Shown piece by piece: positions 45,801 through 56,428 of a stretch of DNA of 64,000 bases; the first letter of the stretch is position 1; each line of letters starts with the position of its first letter. The notes beneath the pieces were generated by a model that was not told where the DNA came from, made no database searches, and worked only from the letters and a program-made list of their open reading frames with translations. The stretch lies in NCBI RefSeq assembly GCF_904849725.1, contig NC_058522.1, forward strand, positions 438,989,529-439,053,528. The letters are read 5' to 3'. Source of the stretch: Hordeum vulgare subsp. vulgare. Lineage: Eukaryota > Streptophyta > Magnoliopsida > Poales > Poaceae. Made by a program: the position numbers and the translations under genes.

Positions 45801-45808
45801 TTTGTATA
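45801..45808 (-). promoter_or_regulatory. candidate GLR TATA box
   Basis: On the minus strand TATACAAA, 84 bp upstream of the ATG. This position would leave a 5' UTR of about 50 bases. It is the only TATA-like match I see close to the start, and it is a weak one. Confidence 0.35.
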
Positions 45809-46051
45809 GTCACCACATCCACATGTAGAGCTTTGTTTGTTTTTGGTTCGAAGCTGATTTGCGCGCATGCAAGTTGGGCAATTGGTTGGAACTGAAACTT
45901 GTAACTGGTCGTCGAACACGCTAAATAGGGTCGGAACCGGAGAAGGGTCAAATATGTTCCTAATAAGAGCATCTCCAACCGCAGCTTAAAAAATTCATAT
46001 TCAATAATTTTTTTAGTGCATCACTGTAGCATTTTTAAAGCATGAGGATCG

Positions 46052-46307
46052 GAGCATCTCTAACAGACGCGCGCTATTGCGGCGCTCAATCCAGCTCGAT
46101 CTAGCGGTCCCACCTACATCAGCTTAGAGTTTGCTGCGCGTACAAGTCGACGCACCAAATATGCTGCGCGCGATAATGTTTTTAAGCGCGTGCCCAAAAA
46201 TTTTTAGCACACACATTATTTTGCAGCGTCTGTTGAAGCTGTCCGGTGCCCAAAAATCGAATCTTTTAACGCGCAGAGCGGTTTTTGAACGCCTGTTAGA
46301 GATGTTC
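46052..46307. mobile_element. Harbinger-like MITE upstream of GLR
   Basis: Terminal repeats GAGCATCTCTAACAGACGC and GCCTGTTAGAGATGTTC, about 256 bp apart end to end. The right end is followed by TAA. A second GAGCATCTCC start preceded by TAA lies at 45967, so a larger element or two overlapping ones are possible. It lies about 335 bp upstream of the GLR ATG and may contribute regulatory DNA. Confidence 0.65.
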
Positions 46308-47507
46308 TAAGGGTGGGATGGACTTGACAACACGGACACGGTTCATGAGCTCTAAAAAGTCATTTTTTTCACGAATGCTTTATGTATTTATACAAAGAGT
46401 GAAGTTAGGGCATCTTCAATAACGGCCCGCAAATCGCACGCATCCGTGAGGACCGTTCTATTTGAATCATAAAAGTCACTAAATGTGGGACTATATAAAT
46501 ACGTCGAGCAGTTTATACGTGTTTTCTCCCGCAAACCGAAATCAAACGTGTGTGTGTGGTGGGGAGAGGGGGGGAGTCCGGAACTCCGGACACGCAATCT
46601 TATTACTCTCGGGCGCCGCATAGAGCCCACCACTGCTAAGTGTCGTCGAGAACAAATCCGCGCACGAAAATATTCTATGACACACCCACATAAACGCGTC
46701 ACTACCTGTTAAATTAGCACTAGCGATCGCTAAGTAGAACCCGCCGCAGCTATATTTTGCCAAAATTGAGCATCGAGGAAGGAAAACTAGTGGTGGTTGC
46801 CCATCAGGGCCCGCCACTGCTCATCCATCTACCTATGGCTGGCTCTAGGTCAGGCTCGTCACTGTTGGCTTACTCAAATAAATCCCATATGAGAGAATAT
46901 ATCTGTGGCGGTTTTACGAATTGTGCCCGCCACACTTAAGCCTCTAGCCGTGGCGAGTGGTTTTTGAGAATTGCTATTGCTAATTTTCTAAAATAGTTGT
47001 GGCGTGTAGCCCACTCCGTCCGTCACTAATTAGGGTTCACTTATAAGCCCGTTTCCAACGGTGACTCATTCATATGTTAATGAAATTGGTTCATGAATCT
47101 ATGAAAACTTTGAGTGAAGACTTTCCAATTTTATCAATCTTAATTCTTGAATCATTTTGTTTCCCTCCTTATCATGATTACTTGCTACTCATTCCTTGTG
47201 TATGCCCCGTTTCATCACGATGACTTCGCCGTTATTTTGTTTTGCATGCACTTGAGTACTTTATCCACTGTGTAGCATTTCATCATCGTGAATTTCTTCA
47301 CTTAGTATTCAATGACGAATTTATTAAAATCGCCCAATCACCCCCTCTAGTCGATATAACGCACTTTCAGTCTCCACCTTGCTTCAACTAACAATGGTCT
47401 CGATGTTCTCGGCGTCACAACTTTATCACCTCCATAACCATCATCGATCATCAATGCATTTTCATCGACAACCACTAGCGACGCGAGGGGTATTCCTGGG
47501 ACTTCCC
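46308..47507. other. unassigned intergenic sequence
   Basis: 1.2 kb with no supported gene. GGGCATCTTCAATAACGGCC near 46407 looks like one end of another MITE whose partner end I cannot find. GCCCGCCAC phrases near 46820 and 46925 recur in both directions, suggesting DNA-transposon remains. Confidence 0.4.
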
Positions 47508-48112
47508 TGTAATACCCAAGATTTGGGCTAATTTTTTAATAGGCATCCTAATCTAATCAACCTACTTTGTGTTTCCCGAGATCCCCTCCCCTCGATCCCT
47601 TTCCTGCAGCCCTGCTCGCTGCTCCCCTCCCCTCCCCTCCCCTCGTTCCCTCCCCTGCTGGCCTGCTCCCAAGTCCCAACCCCAACCCGCGCGCCGCCGG
47701 CCCTCTCCCTTTCCTCCAATCCGGCCAACCCTCTCCCTCTCCTCCAATCCGGCTCTCCTTCCCACCCCTCCGGCGACCCAACGATGGCGAGGCGATGACC
47801 CCCGGCCGACTGCTCCTCTGCTGGCTGCAGGCTGCTGCCTGCTGCCCATCACTGTTGTTGCCGCTGGCCTGCCGGCCGGCCGACGGCCGCTCCCCTGCAG
47901 CCCTGCTCCAGTCCACCACGGCACCACCGCGGCTGCATCACCAGTTCACCACCGCTCCAGCCATCAGCCAATCCATCAAGGTTTTTTTGCCATCTATTTA
48001 TTTAATTTCCACTGGTTCCATTGCCTATGATAGTATGATTCACATTGCCACTGCCATTAATTTCTACTTCATTTATGTAATCTGTGATGTAGATGAAGAA
48101 GAAGGATGTTTG
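47508..48112. other. C-rich low-complexity stretch
   Basis: 47570-47780 is dominated by CTCCCCTCCC-type sequence and 47790-47960 is GC-rich. Open frames of up to 182 codons (47567-48115, plus) are Pro/Leu/Ala-rich with no domain, and I do not call them genes. It begins TGTAATACCC at 47508, which could be a retroelement edge. Confidence 0.4.
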
Positions 48113-48735
48113 TAATGCCCAAGATGTTGTCCTATCCTTATTTTAGTGCGAGGGCCTCAACAGAGATAGAAACGCATCTCGTCATTTCATAAGAATGGAC
48201 ATCGTTACAATTAGTACATGTACTGAAAAGATGAATATAAAGAGTTGGCTTACAGTTGCCACAAGCTACATCAGAATCACATCAGTAGAATACATATGAT
48301 CATCATGAAGAAGAGCAGGGTTCGACTACGGACGGAAACAAACGATAAAAGAACGACGTCCATCCTTGCTATCCCAGGTTGCCGGCCTAGAACCTATCCT
48401 ATATGTATGAAGAAGAAGAAGAAGAAACTCCAAGTAGCACAATCAGCGCGCTCACGTCACATTAATTCTTTACCCGTACCTGCAACTGGTGTTGTTGTAA
48501 TCTGTGAGCCACAGAGACTAAGCAATCTCATTTCCAAAGGTATCTAGACTAGCAAAGCTTAATGGGTGAGGTATAGTTAAGTGGTGAGGCTGCAGCAAGC
48601 GACTAAGCATTTATCTGAGGTGGCTAACTTACGAGTACAAGAATGAAAGAGGGGAATGATCTACGCTTTGCGGACGTGATTACTGATGATCAAATGAATG
48701 ATCCTGAACACCTACTTACGTCAGACATAACCCCA
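48113..48735 (-). repeat. probable LTR fragment
   Basis: Begins TGTAATGCCC and ends ATAACCCCA at the CACTA2 terminus. On the minus strand this would read TGGGG...GGGCATTACA, the style of a gypsy LTR end. It contains a GAA-rich microsatellite (about 48402-48424). No partner LTR is seen. Confidence 0.4.
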
Positions 48736-48787
48736 CACTAGTAGAAAATAGGTCTTTCGTTTGACCCTTTAGTACCGGTTTGCTCTT

Positions 48788-49035
48788 GAACCGGGACTAA
48801 TATGACCATTAGTCCCGGTTCCAACGACTAGGAGGCGTCGGTGGGCACAGGCATCATTAGTCCCGGTTCGATTTGGACCTATAGTCCCGGTTTGTGTCAC
48901 AAACCGGGACTAAAGGGGTGGGTGCAGTGTTCTGTCAAGCAAGGGGCCCCACTAGCACCTTTAGTCCCGGTTTGTATCACAAACCAGGGCTATATGTGGA
49001 CCTTTAGTCCCGGTTCATTATACAAACCGGGACTA
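48788..49035. repeat. CACTA2 left subterminal repeats
   Basis: AACCGGGACTAA and its inverse TTAGTCCCGGTT occur at least eight times, several as foldback pairs around short spacers. The same motif returns at 51553, 51597 and (degenerate) 51621. Confidence 0.85.
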
Positions 49036-49045
49036 AAGAGTTTCC

Positions 49046-49053
49046 TATATAAA
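49046..49053 (+). promoter_or_regulatory. TATA box of CACTA2
   Basis: TATATAAA directly after the last subterminal repeat, followed by a CT-rich leader-like region (49080-49160). Position and composition suit the promoter of the plus-strand CACTA genes. Confidence 0.5.
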
Positions 49054-49663
49054 CCCCTTCGTCCAGCCCAAGATCATTGCTCTGTTTTCTCCACTCTCTC
49101 TATTGTTCTTCCCCTTGCTCGAGCTCACCCTCCAATTTTCACCAAGATTTGAGGCACCCCATCTCTCCAAGTGTTCACAAAGGTTCGCAACTTTGTCCTT
49201 TCATCTCTCATTGCTAGATCGGCTCGTGCAATGCTCTATAAATATAGTGATTTGTGGGTTTTAGTTTGGGAGTAATTATGTGGGAGTTTATTTGATTGAT
49301 ATGCAATTTGGGCTGAAATTAACTTCTTAGTTTGCATATGTGTAGGTGTGGTTTACTTAGTGCCTTCCCGTCTCCGTCCTAACCACCGTTGATCGCCCAC
49401 ACCATCCCGTCGCCGGTTCCACCTTGGTGATCCTCTTGTTCTTATCCTTTTTATTCCAAAAAAATCTTATTTTTGTTTGATTTATATAGTTTTCTTACCT
49501 GCATGATTTTGTTATACATAGTGTCATGGTCTTGATATCCGTCCCCGTCGGCCCTTGTCCGGTTTATGATTCAGATGTGTATATTCTCTTCTATAACTAT
49601 TTGTTGCATGTCTCGTTTATATGACAATTATGCCCATCAAGTTGACATAGATATTTTTATCTA
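49054..49663 (+). other. CACTA2 5' leader region
   Basis: A transcribed-looking leader with likely introns; the downstream exon begins after the acceptor TTTTTATCTAG at 49663. No long open frame is seen. Confidence 0.4.
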
Positions 49664-49970
49664 GGAGGTGTGTGAAGCGGAAATTGCATCCGATCCTCTT
49701 GTCGAGAAGTTAAATTTAGTTGAAAACGAAAATGAGTACTTGAAAGAAAAATTGAAAAGAATTGAAGAAGAGAAGATGAAATTGGAGTTGTATGTTGCCG
49801 AAGTCGTCGATGATCACAAGATCAAGACGGATGCAATGCGCTTGAAGATAAGAAGGAATAGAAATTATGCCCTTAATAAAGAGGCTTGGTTTCACTATGT
49901 TGTTGGATCAATTGTTACCTTTGTTGCGATCTTGATCGCATTTGTTGTTGCATTTAAATGCTTTAGCTAG
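49664..49970 (+). CDS. CACTA2 exon: coiled-coil plus membrane segment
   Basis: An open exon of about 100 codons after a good splice acceptor, ending TAG at 49968-49970. There is no ATG at its start, so an upstream exon is implied. The peptide has a Glu/Lys-rich heptad-like stretch (around ENENEYLKEKLKRIEEEK), a basic segment, and a C-terminal hydrophobic helix (VTFVAILIAFVVAF). I have seen similar sequence next to CACTA transposases in Triticeae but know no function for it. It is intact here. Confidence 0.5.
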
Positions 49971-50059
49971 AAACTCTTGTATGCTGTTTTACGAGAATAA
50001 GTGTGTATGAACCTTATGTGTGATTTTGTATTAATTTGGTCTTTTCGATCTTGTGTAAT

Positions 50060-50955
50060 GAAGATGAACCGACAATGGATGTACGAAGACCGAAGCTCTA
50101 CCCAGTTCATTAATGGCTTGCATAGTTTTCTGCGTACGGCTGAGGCAAACAAGCGGGATGCTTTTACGTGTTATCCATGTGATGTCGTAAGAATGATAAA
50201 ACTTACTCTAAGTCAAAAGTCATTCACGTCCACCTGTTTACGTCCAGTTTCATGTACGACTATAACTGTTGGACCAAGCACGGAAAAGAGGGGTTCTAAT
50301 GGAAGAGAATGAAGAAGAAGAGGATGATGACGGCTATCCTTTGTCCCCTGAATACGATGGTAATACAATGGGGGAAGAAGTTGAAGTAGAGGCACCAGAT
50401 GAGCCCGCTGATGATCTTGGTCGGGCCATTGCTGATGCAAAGAGAAACTGCACAAGTGAACAGGAGAAGCTGAAGTTGCAGCGCATGTTAGAGGATCAAA
50501 AGAAATTATTGTACCCAAATTGCGAAGATGACAAGAAGAAGCTGGGTACCACACTGGAAGTGCTACAATGGAAGGCGGAGAATGGTGTATCTGACAAGGG
50601 TTTTGAAAAGTTGCTGAAATTGTTAAAGAATATGCTTCCAAAGGACAACAAATTGCCCGACAGTACGTACAAAGCAAAGAAGACTATCTTCCCACTAGGA
50701 TTAGAGGTGCAAAATATACATGCATGCCCTAATGACTGCATCATGTACCGCGGTGAGGAGTACGAAGATTTGAATGCATGCCCAGTATGCGGTGCCGAGC
50801 GCTATAAGATATGGCGCGATGACCCTGGTGACGATGTTGAGGTCCAACGCCCGAGGAAGAGGATTCCTGCCAAGGTGATGTGGTATGCTCCTATAATACC
50901 ACGGTTGAAACGTTTGTTCCAAATCAAAGAGCATGCCAAGTTGATGCTCCTATAA
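50060..50955 (+). pseudogene. CACTA2 TNP2-like transposase, N-terminal remnant
   Basis: ATG at 50060 starts a transposase-associated domain (NRQWMYEDRSSTQFINGL). The frame shifts between 50160 and 50300, where the HVHLF...YDYNCW part is in another register. From 50299 it runs open through an acidic stretch, a Cys-rich segment (HACPNDCIMYRGEEYEDLNACPVCG) and WYAPIIPRLKRLF, and ends at 50955. The Transposase_21 catalytic region that should follow is absent, so the product could not cut DNA. Confidence 0.8.
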
Positions 50956-52665
50956 TACCAAGTTGGTTATGGACGAATACTGATCTCTTACAAAGCCATT
51001 TCATTTTTTAATTTTATTTAAACTCCAGACTTTTTGTGTCCTCGGTATGCATCATTCAAAGCCATCTCATAAATTTTAAACCCTTTCTCACCTCATTTAC
51101 TATTTTCCATGCATTACATGATTTTTTGAGCTAAATGACCCTAAAATTGAAAAGCCCTACAAATCAACTCGGAAAAGGCTGAAACTTGGCATGGTATCAT
51201 CATTTTAGCCACATGGCATGTGCTAAAAAATTGGAAGGGTTACGACAAAAAAGGATGCACTTGGTGTACAAACTGGACTATCATTTCACCCACATGAAAA
51301 AATAATAAAATAAATAAATAAATAAAAGCCCACCTACTTGCCACCACGACCTGCATACGACTAGAAACCCTAGAAATGGGCCAGGATGCAGGCACGAAGT
51401 GCAAGCAGGACCAACAGGGCGACTGATAGGCATGTACTGCATGCAGTTGAGAGGAGATCGAGTGGGTGACGACAACATCGCTTATATACCACTCCGAGCC
51501 CCTCTCAACTAGCGAGGTGGGACTAAACTTGTGGATGCGCCAGGAATAGGGCTTTAGTCCCGGTTGGTGGCTGAATCAGGACTATAGAGGGACCTTTAGT
51601 CCCGGTTGAAGCCACCAACTAGGACTAAAGGTGGGGCTATATAAGCGGCAGTTTGGAAATTTTGATCTCTCCCCCTCCCTCCATTCGATCACGACGCCGA
51701 CGCCGCCCTGCCCCTCATGCCACCAGGCTGCCGGAGTCGCTGCCGCCCCCGAAGCCATCCTCGTCGTCGCCGCCACCTATGCTGGCCACCTATGCCTCTC
51801 CCTCTGCCCGCCAACGAGCAGCTGATGCGCCCCCGCCCTTCTCTGCTTCCCACGATGAGCTCCACCGCCGCTCCTCCCTCCCCTCCCCTAGCTCCGATCG
51901 CCTCCCGTCGGGCTATGCTCTGGCGCCCCCTCCTCTCTCCACTCTGCGCTCAGGTACCCCCATCCTCTCCCCTCGTCGGCGCTGTACACCCGCACGCTCA
52001 GCCGCCCCCATGAGAAAGGGAATACTCTGCACAAAATTATTACAAACTCCTCAATTTCTTCAACTGAATTTGCTTGATTCAACAGTAGAATCATTGAGCA
52101 TCCACTATCTAGACCATTCCGCTTATGAGCCTGCGCAAAAGTAACAAACATGCTATGAAAGAAACGGAGATATGTACATTTCGAAGCCTCTTACTTTATT
52201 TTTGCAAACATTACTTCCATCTCTATTACAAAAGTTAGTTATGGAAAAATTAGTTATGCAAAAATCCCCGACGAGCAGTGCAAAAATTAGTTAGCAGTGC
52301 TCTATTGCATCATTGGGGATTATATAATATAGCAACTATTATCTATAACCAATATTTTCTTTTTTGTTAAGTTTTTTGCTGAACCTAATTAAATAGTTGT
52401 TACTGGTATCTAGCAGTAAAAGTTTAGAAAAGTTTATTAAATAGTAGGAATTGAAATAGTTGTAGAATTGGTTCTCGGCGTTGACATACGATGCCTCGCC
52501 CGCATCCTCGTCGTCGACTCGGTGGCAACCACCTGCTTGAGAGGCGGAAGCATGTGCGGTACTGGGCTCCGCTTGGCTGGCACTAGGAGGAGCTACCTTC
52601 CTGGGCGCGCGGCTTGGTGAGGAACCGGGCTCCCATCATTGACCCGGAGCTTCTTTGGTGGCGGT
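50956..52665. other. CACTA2 remainder and unassigned sequence
   Basis: 50956-51540 resembles non-coding 3' parts of CACTA elements and includes an AAATAAATAAATAAA run near 51307. Subterminal-type repeats follow to 51630, then a TATATAAG with GC-rich, Pro/Ser-coding sequence (51660-52010), then AT-rich sequence to 52460, and GC-rich sequence to the Gypsy2 insertion. No domain is recognised in the open frames. Confidence 0.4.
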
Positions 52666-54188
52666 TGATGACCCAAAAGTATAGGGGATCAATCATAGTC
52701 CTTTCGATAAGTAAGAGTGTCGAACCCAACGAGGAGCAGAAGGCTCTGATGAACGGTTTTCAGCAAGGTAATAACTGCAAGCACTGAAAGTAGCGGTAAC
52801 AAGTGATGGTGTAGCCAGGTGAAACGTAGCAAGCAAAGAGTAACAGGTAACAAGTAGTAGCAACGGTGCAGCAAGTGGCCCAATCCCCTTTGTAGCAAGG
52901 GACAAGCCTGAACAAAGTCTTATAGGAGGAAAAACATTCCCGAGGACACACGGGAATTTCTGTCATGCTAGTTTCATCATGTTCATATGATTCGCGTTCG
53001 TTACTTTGATAGTTTGATATGTGGGTGGACCGGCGCTTGGGTACTGCCCTTACTTGGACAAGCATCCCACTTATGATTAACCCCTCTCGCAAGCATCCGC
53101 AACTATGAAAGAAGAATTAATACAACGTCTAACCATAGCATTAAACTAGTGGATCCAAATCAGCCCCTTACGAAGCAATGCATAGACTGGGGTTTAAGCT
53201 TCTGTCACTCCAGCAACCCATCATCTACTTACTACTCCCCAATGCCGTCCTCTAGGCACAAGTATGGTGAAGTGTTATGTAGTCGACGTTCACATAACAC
53301 CACTAGAGGAAAAACAACATACATCATATCAAAATACCGAACGAATATCAAATTCACATGACTATTATCAGCATGACTTATCCCATGTCCTCAGGAACAA
53401 AAGTAACTACTCAAAAAGCATAATCATAATCATGATCAGAGGTGTAATGAATAGCATCAAGGATATGAACATAAACTCTTCCACCAAGTAATCCAACTAG
53501 CATCAACTGCAAAGAGTAATCAACACTACTAGCAACCTTACAAGTACCAATCGGAGTCGTGAGACGGAGATTGGTAAAAAGAGATGAACTAGGGATTGGA
53601 GAGGAGATGGTCCTGATGAAGATGTTGATGAAGATGGCTCCCCTCCGATCAAAGGAGTGTTGGTGATGACGATGGCGACGATTTCCCCCTCCGGGAGGGT
53701 AGTTTCCCCGGCAGGATGGTCCTGCCAGAGCTCTAGATTGGATCTGCTCAAGTTCCGCCTCGTGGCGGCGGCGAAACCACGAAAAAGCTCCCGATTGATT
53801 TTTTCTGGAACGAAACCCTTCATATAGCAAAAGAGGGGCTAGTGGGCCATCAGGGAGCCCACAAGCTTGCCCTCCGCCACCAGGGGGTGGCGGTGGCAGG
53901 GCTTGTGGTGCCCTGGCAGCCCCCCTCTGGTACTTCTTTCGCCCAGTATTTTTTATATAATCCCAAAAAATTCCATGTAACTTTTCAGGGTATTTGGAGA
54001 TGTGCAGAATAGTGGACTAAGATTTGCTCCTTTTCCAGTCCGGAATTCCAGTTGCCTGAATTCTCCCTCTTCAATTAAATCTTGCAAAATAAGAGAGAAA
54101 AGGCATAAATATGGTACCACAAAGTAATATAACAACCCATAAAGCAATAAATATCAACATGAAAGCATGATGCAAAATGGACGTATCA
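52666..54188 (-). repeat. Gypsy2 3' LTR
   Basis: 1523 bp, plus-strand edges TGATGACCC and GACGTATCA. It aligns with the 5' LTR along its whole length. Open frames inside it are not genes. Confidence 0.95.
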
Positions 54189-54202
54189 ACTCCCCCAAGC
54201 TT
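54189..54202 (-). other. Gypsy2 polypurine tract
   Basis: On the minus strand AAGCTTGGGGGAGT abuts the 3' LTR. The identical 14-mer recurs at 55679-55692. Confidence 0.75.
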
Positions 54203-55763
54203 AGACCTCGCTTGTCCTCAAGTCAAAAGAAAGTTCCATAAACATGTCCACATGTTTAGGGACGAAGGTGTCGATAAAACATAATACAGACATGAGGGCA
54301 TCATGACCACACATAGAACAACAATACATCATAAAGATTCTTATGTGAAAGTAACAATTCCTTCACAAAGCAAAACATGAAGCAAAAACCTTACCGAGAA
54401 GTAACCAACAACAGTCCAAAGTCACAGAGGCAATTGCAATTTATCACAACATCAGAAAGAGTCAAATAAGAGCTTGTAAGGCAAACCCACATACTCAATC
54501 ATCTCTTTTGTTTTCCACAATTGTCACAACTCACGTGGTACTCATGGTGTCAAAGTTTCAGCTGGACACAGAGGAAGATAGGGGCTTATAGTTTTGCCTC
54601 CCAACCATTTACCTCAAGGGCAAAGTCAACAATAATAAAGCATGAGTACTCAACTCCAAGTTGATATATGAATATAGATCTTTCCCAAGCTTGTGACGGT
54701 AGCCAAGACAAAGGCAAAAATAGGGAATTGGTGAAGATCACCATGACTCTTACAAGGGCAAAAAGTAAAGGTATAAGATAGGCCCTTCGCAGAGGGAAGC
54801 AGAGGTTTTCATGTGCTTTTGAGGTTTGAATGCGTGTCCTCTTAGTGCGGAGGAACGTCACTTTATATTGCCTCGTGTGATAAAGAACTTTATTATGCAG
54901 TCTTTCGCTTTTATGTCTTCCTCATCACAGGTTCGTACAAAGCTTATTTTCCACACACTAATAGATCATACATATTAGAGAGCAATTTTTATTGCTTGCA
55001 CCGATGACAACTTACTTGAAGGATCTTATTCAATCCATAGGTAGGTATGGTGGACTCTCATGGCAAAACTGGGTTGGAGGTTTATGGATGCACAAGTAGT
55101 ATCTCTACTTGGTGCGGGAGTTTTGGCTAATATGAGGTGGAAGAAATCATCACATGTTAAGGGATCTCTAATCATATAACATTGTTTGGAACCAAGCAAA
55201 CACAATTCATTATGTTGTCTTCCTTGTCCAACATCTACTCCTAAGCATGGAATAGTTTGGTGAGTGCTGACAATTGTAAAAAGTGTCTAAGATGATATAT
55301 TTATATGTGAACCTCTCTTTCCTTATTACTTCTTATTAATTGCAACAATGACTGAGGTCTATGTTGATTTATTCTCAACAAGTTTCAATCATCATACGTG
55401 TCATATGTGAAGTTATCACTTTCCATAAGATCGTCTCATGATCTTTCATGCTATCGTTCTTTTCATACTTTTGATCATGGCACAAAGCAAAGCCCTTGAC
55501 TAAGATACTCTTTATTATAGCTCGTAAGCTCGAATACATCGGGGGAGAGACAAAAGTAAAAGACTCAAACTAAATACTAAAGACTTATTCCTCTAAGGGA
55601 AGAAATAAAAACTGAAAAGGAAAGAACTAAAACAAAGGTAAAAGCAAAAGATATAAAGGTGATACGATACCAGGGCAACTCCCCCAAGCTTGGCAGAAGC
55701 CAAGGGGATTGCCCATACCAATGCTTAGTTGTCTTCCTTCGGTGGTGATGGTGGTGGAGTTGT
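54203..55763 (-). other. Gypsy2 3' non-coding region
   Basis: 1.56 kb, bounded by the two copies of the polypurine 14-mer. It shares blocks with the nested element: GGCCCTTCGCAGAGGGAAG at about 54781, and a block near 55040-55100 containing ATGGCAAAACTGG and GGATGCACAAGTAGT. A 91-codon frame (54586-54861) crosses the first block. No convincing gene is seen. Confidence 0.6.
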
Positions 55764-56141
55764 TTAAGCAGTCTTGAGCTTGTCTAACTTCCACTTGAGC
55801 AAAAAGTTCTGCTCCCTTAAATCATCATTTTCCTCCTCAAGCTTCAACACTCTATGGCAAAGCTCCTGCTTACTCTCCTGCAAGAAACGAGAGGGGATAA
55901 ATAAGGTCTTAGGCTTCCTCCTGGAGTTGGGGAGGCTTGACTTCTTGAACTCCACATGGGTGTTTGCAGGTTGAGGTAGAGGAGCCTCCTCTTCATCGGA
56001 ACTCGTTTGCTCCTTCCCCTTGGGCTCATAGTCCTCTTCCTCTTCAGTGGTCCAGCCATATGGTTCCAAGTCCCCATAGACCTTGGGGTTAGCAAGGTAG
56101 TCAGCCACATAACTCCCCCCCTCTAAATCCTGAGAAGACAT
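55764..56141 (-). CDS. Gypsy2 extra ORF, acidic with C-terminal coiled coil
   Basis: 125 codons from ATG at 56141 to stop at 55764, intact, downstream of integrase where some plant gypsy elements carry an extra (env-position) gene. Residues 30-60 are Glu/Asp-rich. Residues 65-90 are basic and Ser-rich, and the C-terminal 35 residues form a heptad-like helix (around RVLKLEEENDDLREQNFLL). There is no signal peptide or membrane segment, so it is not envelope-like. The function is unknown. Confidence 0.5.
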   Translation of the reverse strand: MSSQDLEGGSYVADYLANPKVYGDLEPYGWTTEEEEDYEPKGKEQTSSDEEEAPLPQPANTHVEFKKSSLPNSRRKPKTLFIPSRFLQESKQELCHRVLKLEEENDDLREQNFLLKWKLDKLKTA

Positions 56142-56428
56142 CTTGACCTAGATCTGCGGCAGAAACAGGCTCGAAACGAAAACAGAGGAAAACTACGCGA
56201 TACGGAGATTAAAACCTTCGGGCGAGTATATATTGATTTTTTTTCCGGACCAGAAGGAGTGCTCCGCAAGAAAATGGAGTCTGGGAGGCACACGACGTGC
56301 CCACATGCCCTCCCTCCGCCACCAAGGGGGTAGGTGGCGGCGTCCAAGCTTGTGGCCGCCTCGTGCGCTCTCCGGACTGCTTTTTTATTTTTCTAATTTT
56401 CCAAAAATTCCAAAACGGAGGAAATTTC
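56142..56428 (-). other. Gypsy2 spacer between integrase and extra ORF
   Basis: 287 bp with no gene. GC-rich sequence around 56290-56370 resembles LTR-type GC-rich stretches in the window. Confidence 0.4.

Larger units (their letters stand above)
48736..52665 (+). mobile_element. CACTA2: left end of a second, internally deleted CACTA element
   Basis: Terminus CACTAGTAGAAAA at 48736, subterminal TTAGTCCCGGTT repeats in both directions (48788-49035), a promoter-like TATA, an exon encoding a coiled-coil and membrane protein, and the N-terminal part of a TNP2-like transposase ending at 50955. The catalytic core is missing. More TTAGTCCCGGTT motifs lie at 51553-51625. The element is cut by Gypsy2 at 52666, and target sequence resumes at 62812-62863. 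The right terminus is not in the window. Confidence 0.75.

Noticed and set aside
45967..46051. Extending the upstream MITE to 45967
   Set aside because: A second GAGCATCTCC start preceded by TAA exists there, but the inner start at 46052 pairs better with the right end, so the shorter element was called and the alternative noted.
47567..48115. 182-codon Pro/Leu-rich frame
   Set aside because: It is driven by CTCCCC-type low complexity, with no domain, no partner exon and competing frames of similar length.
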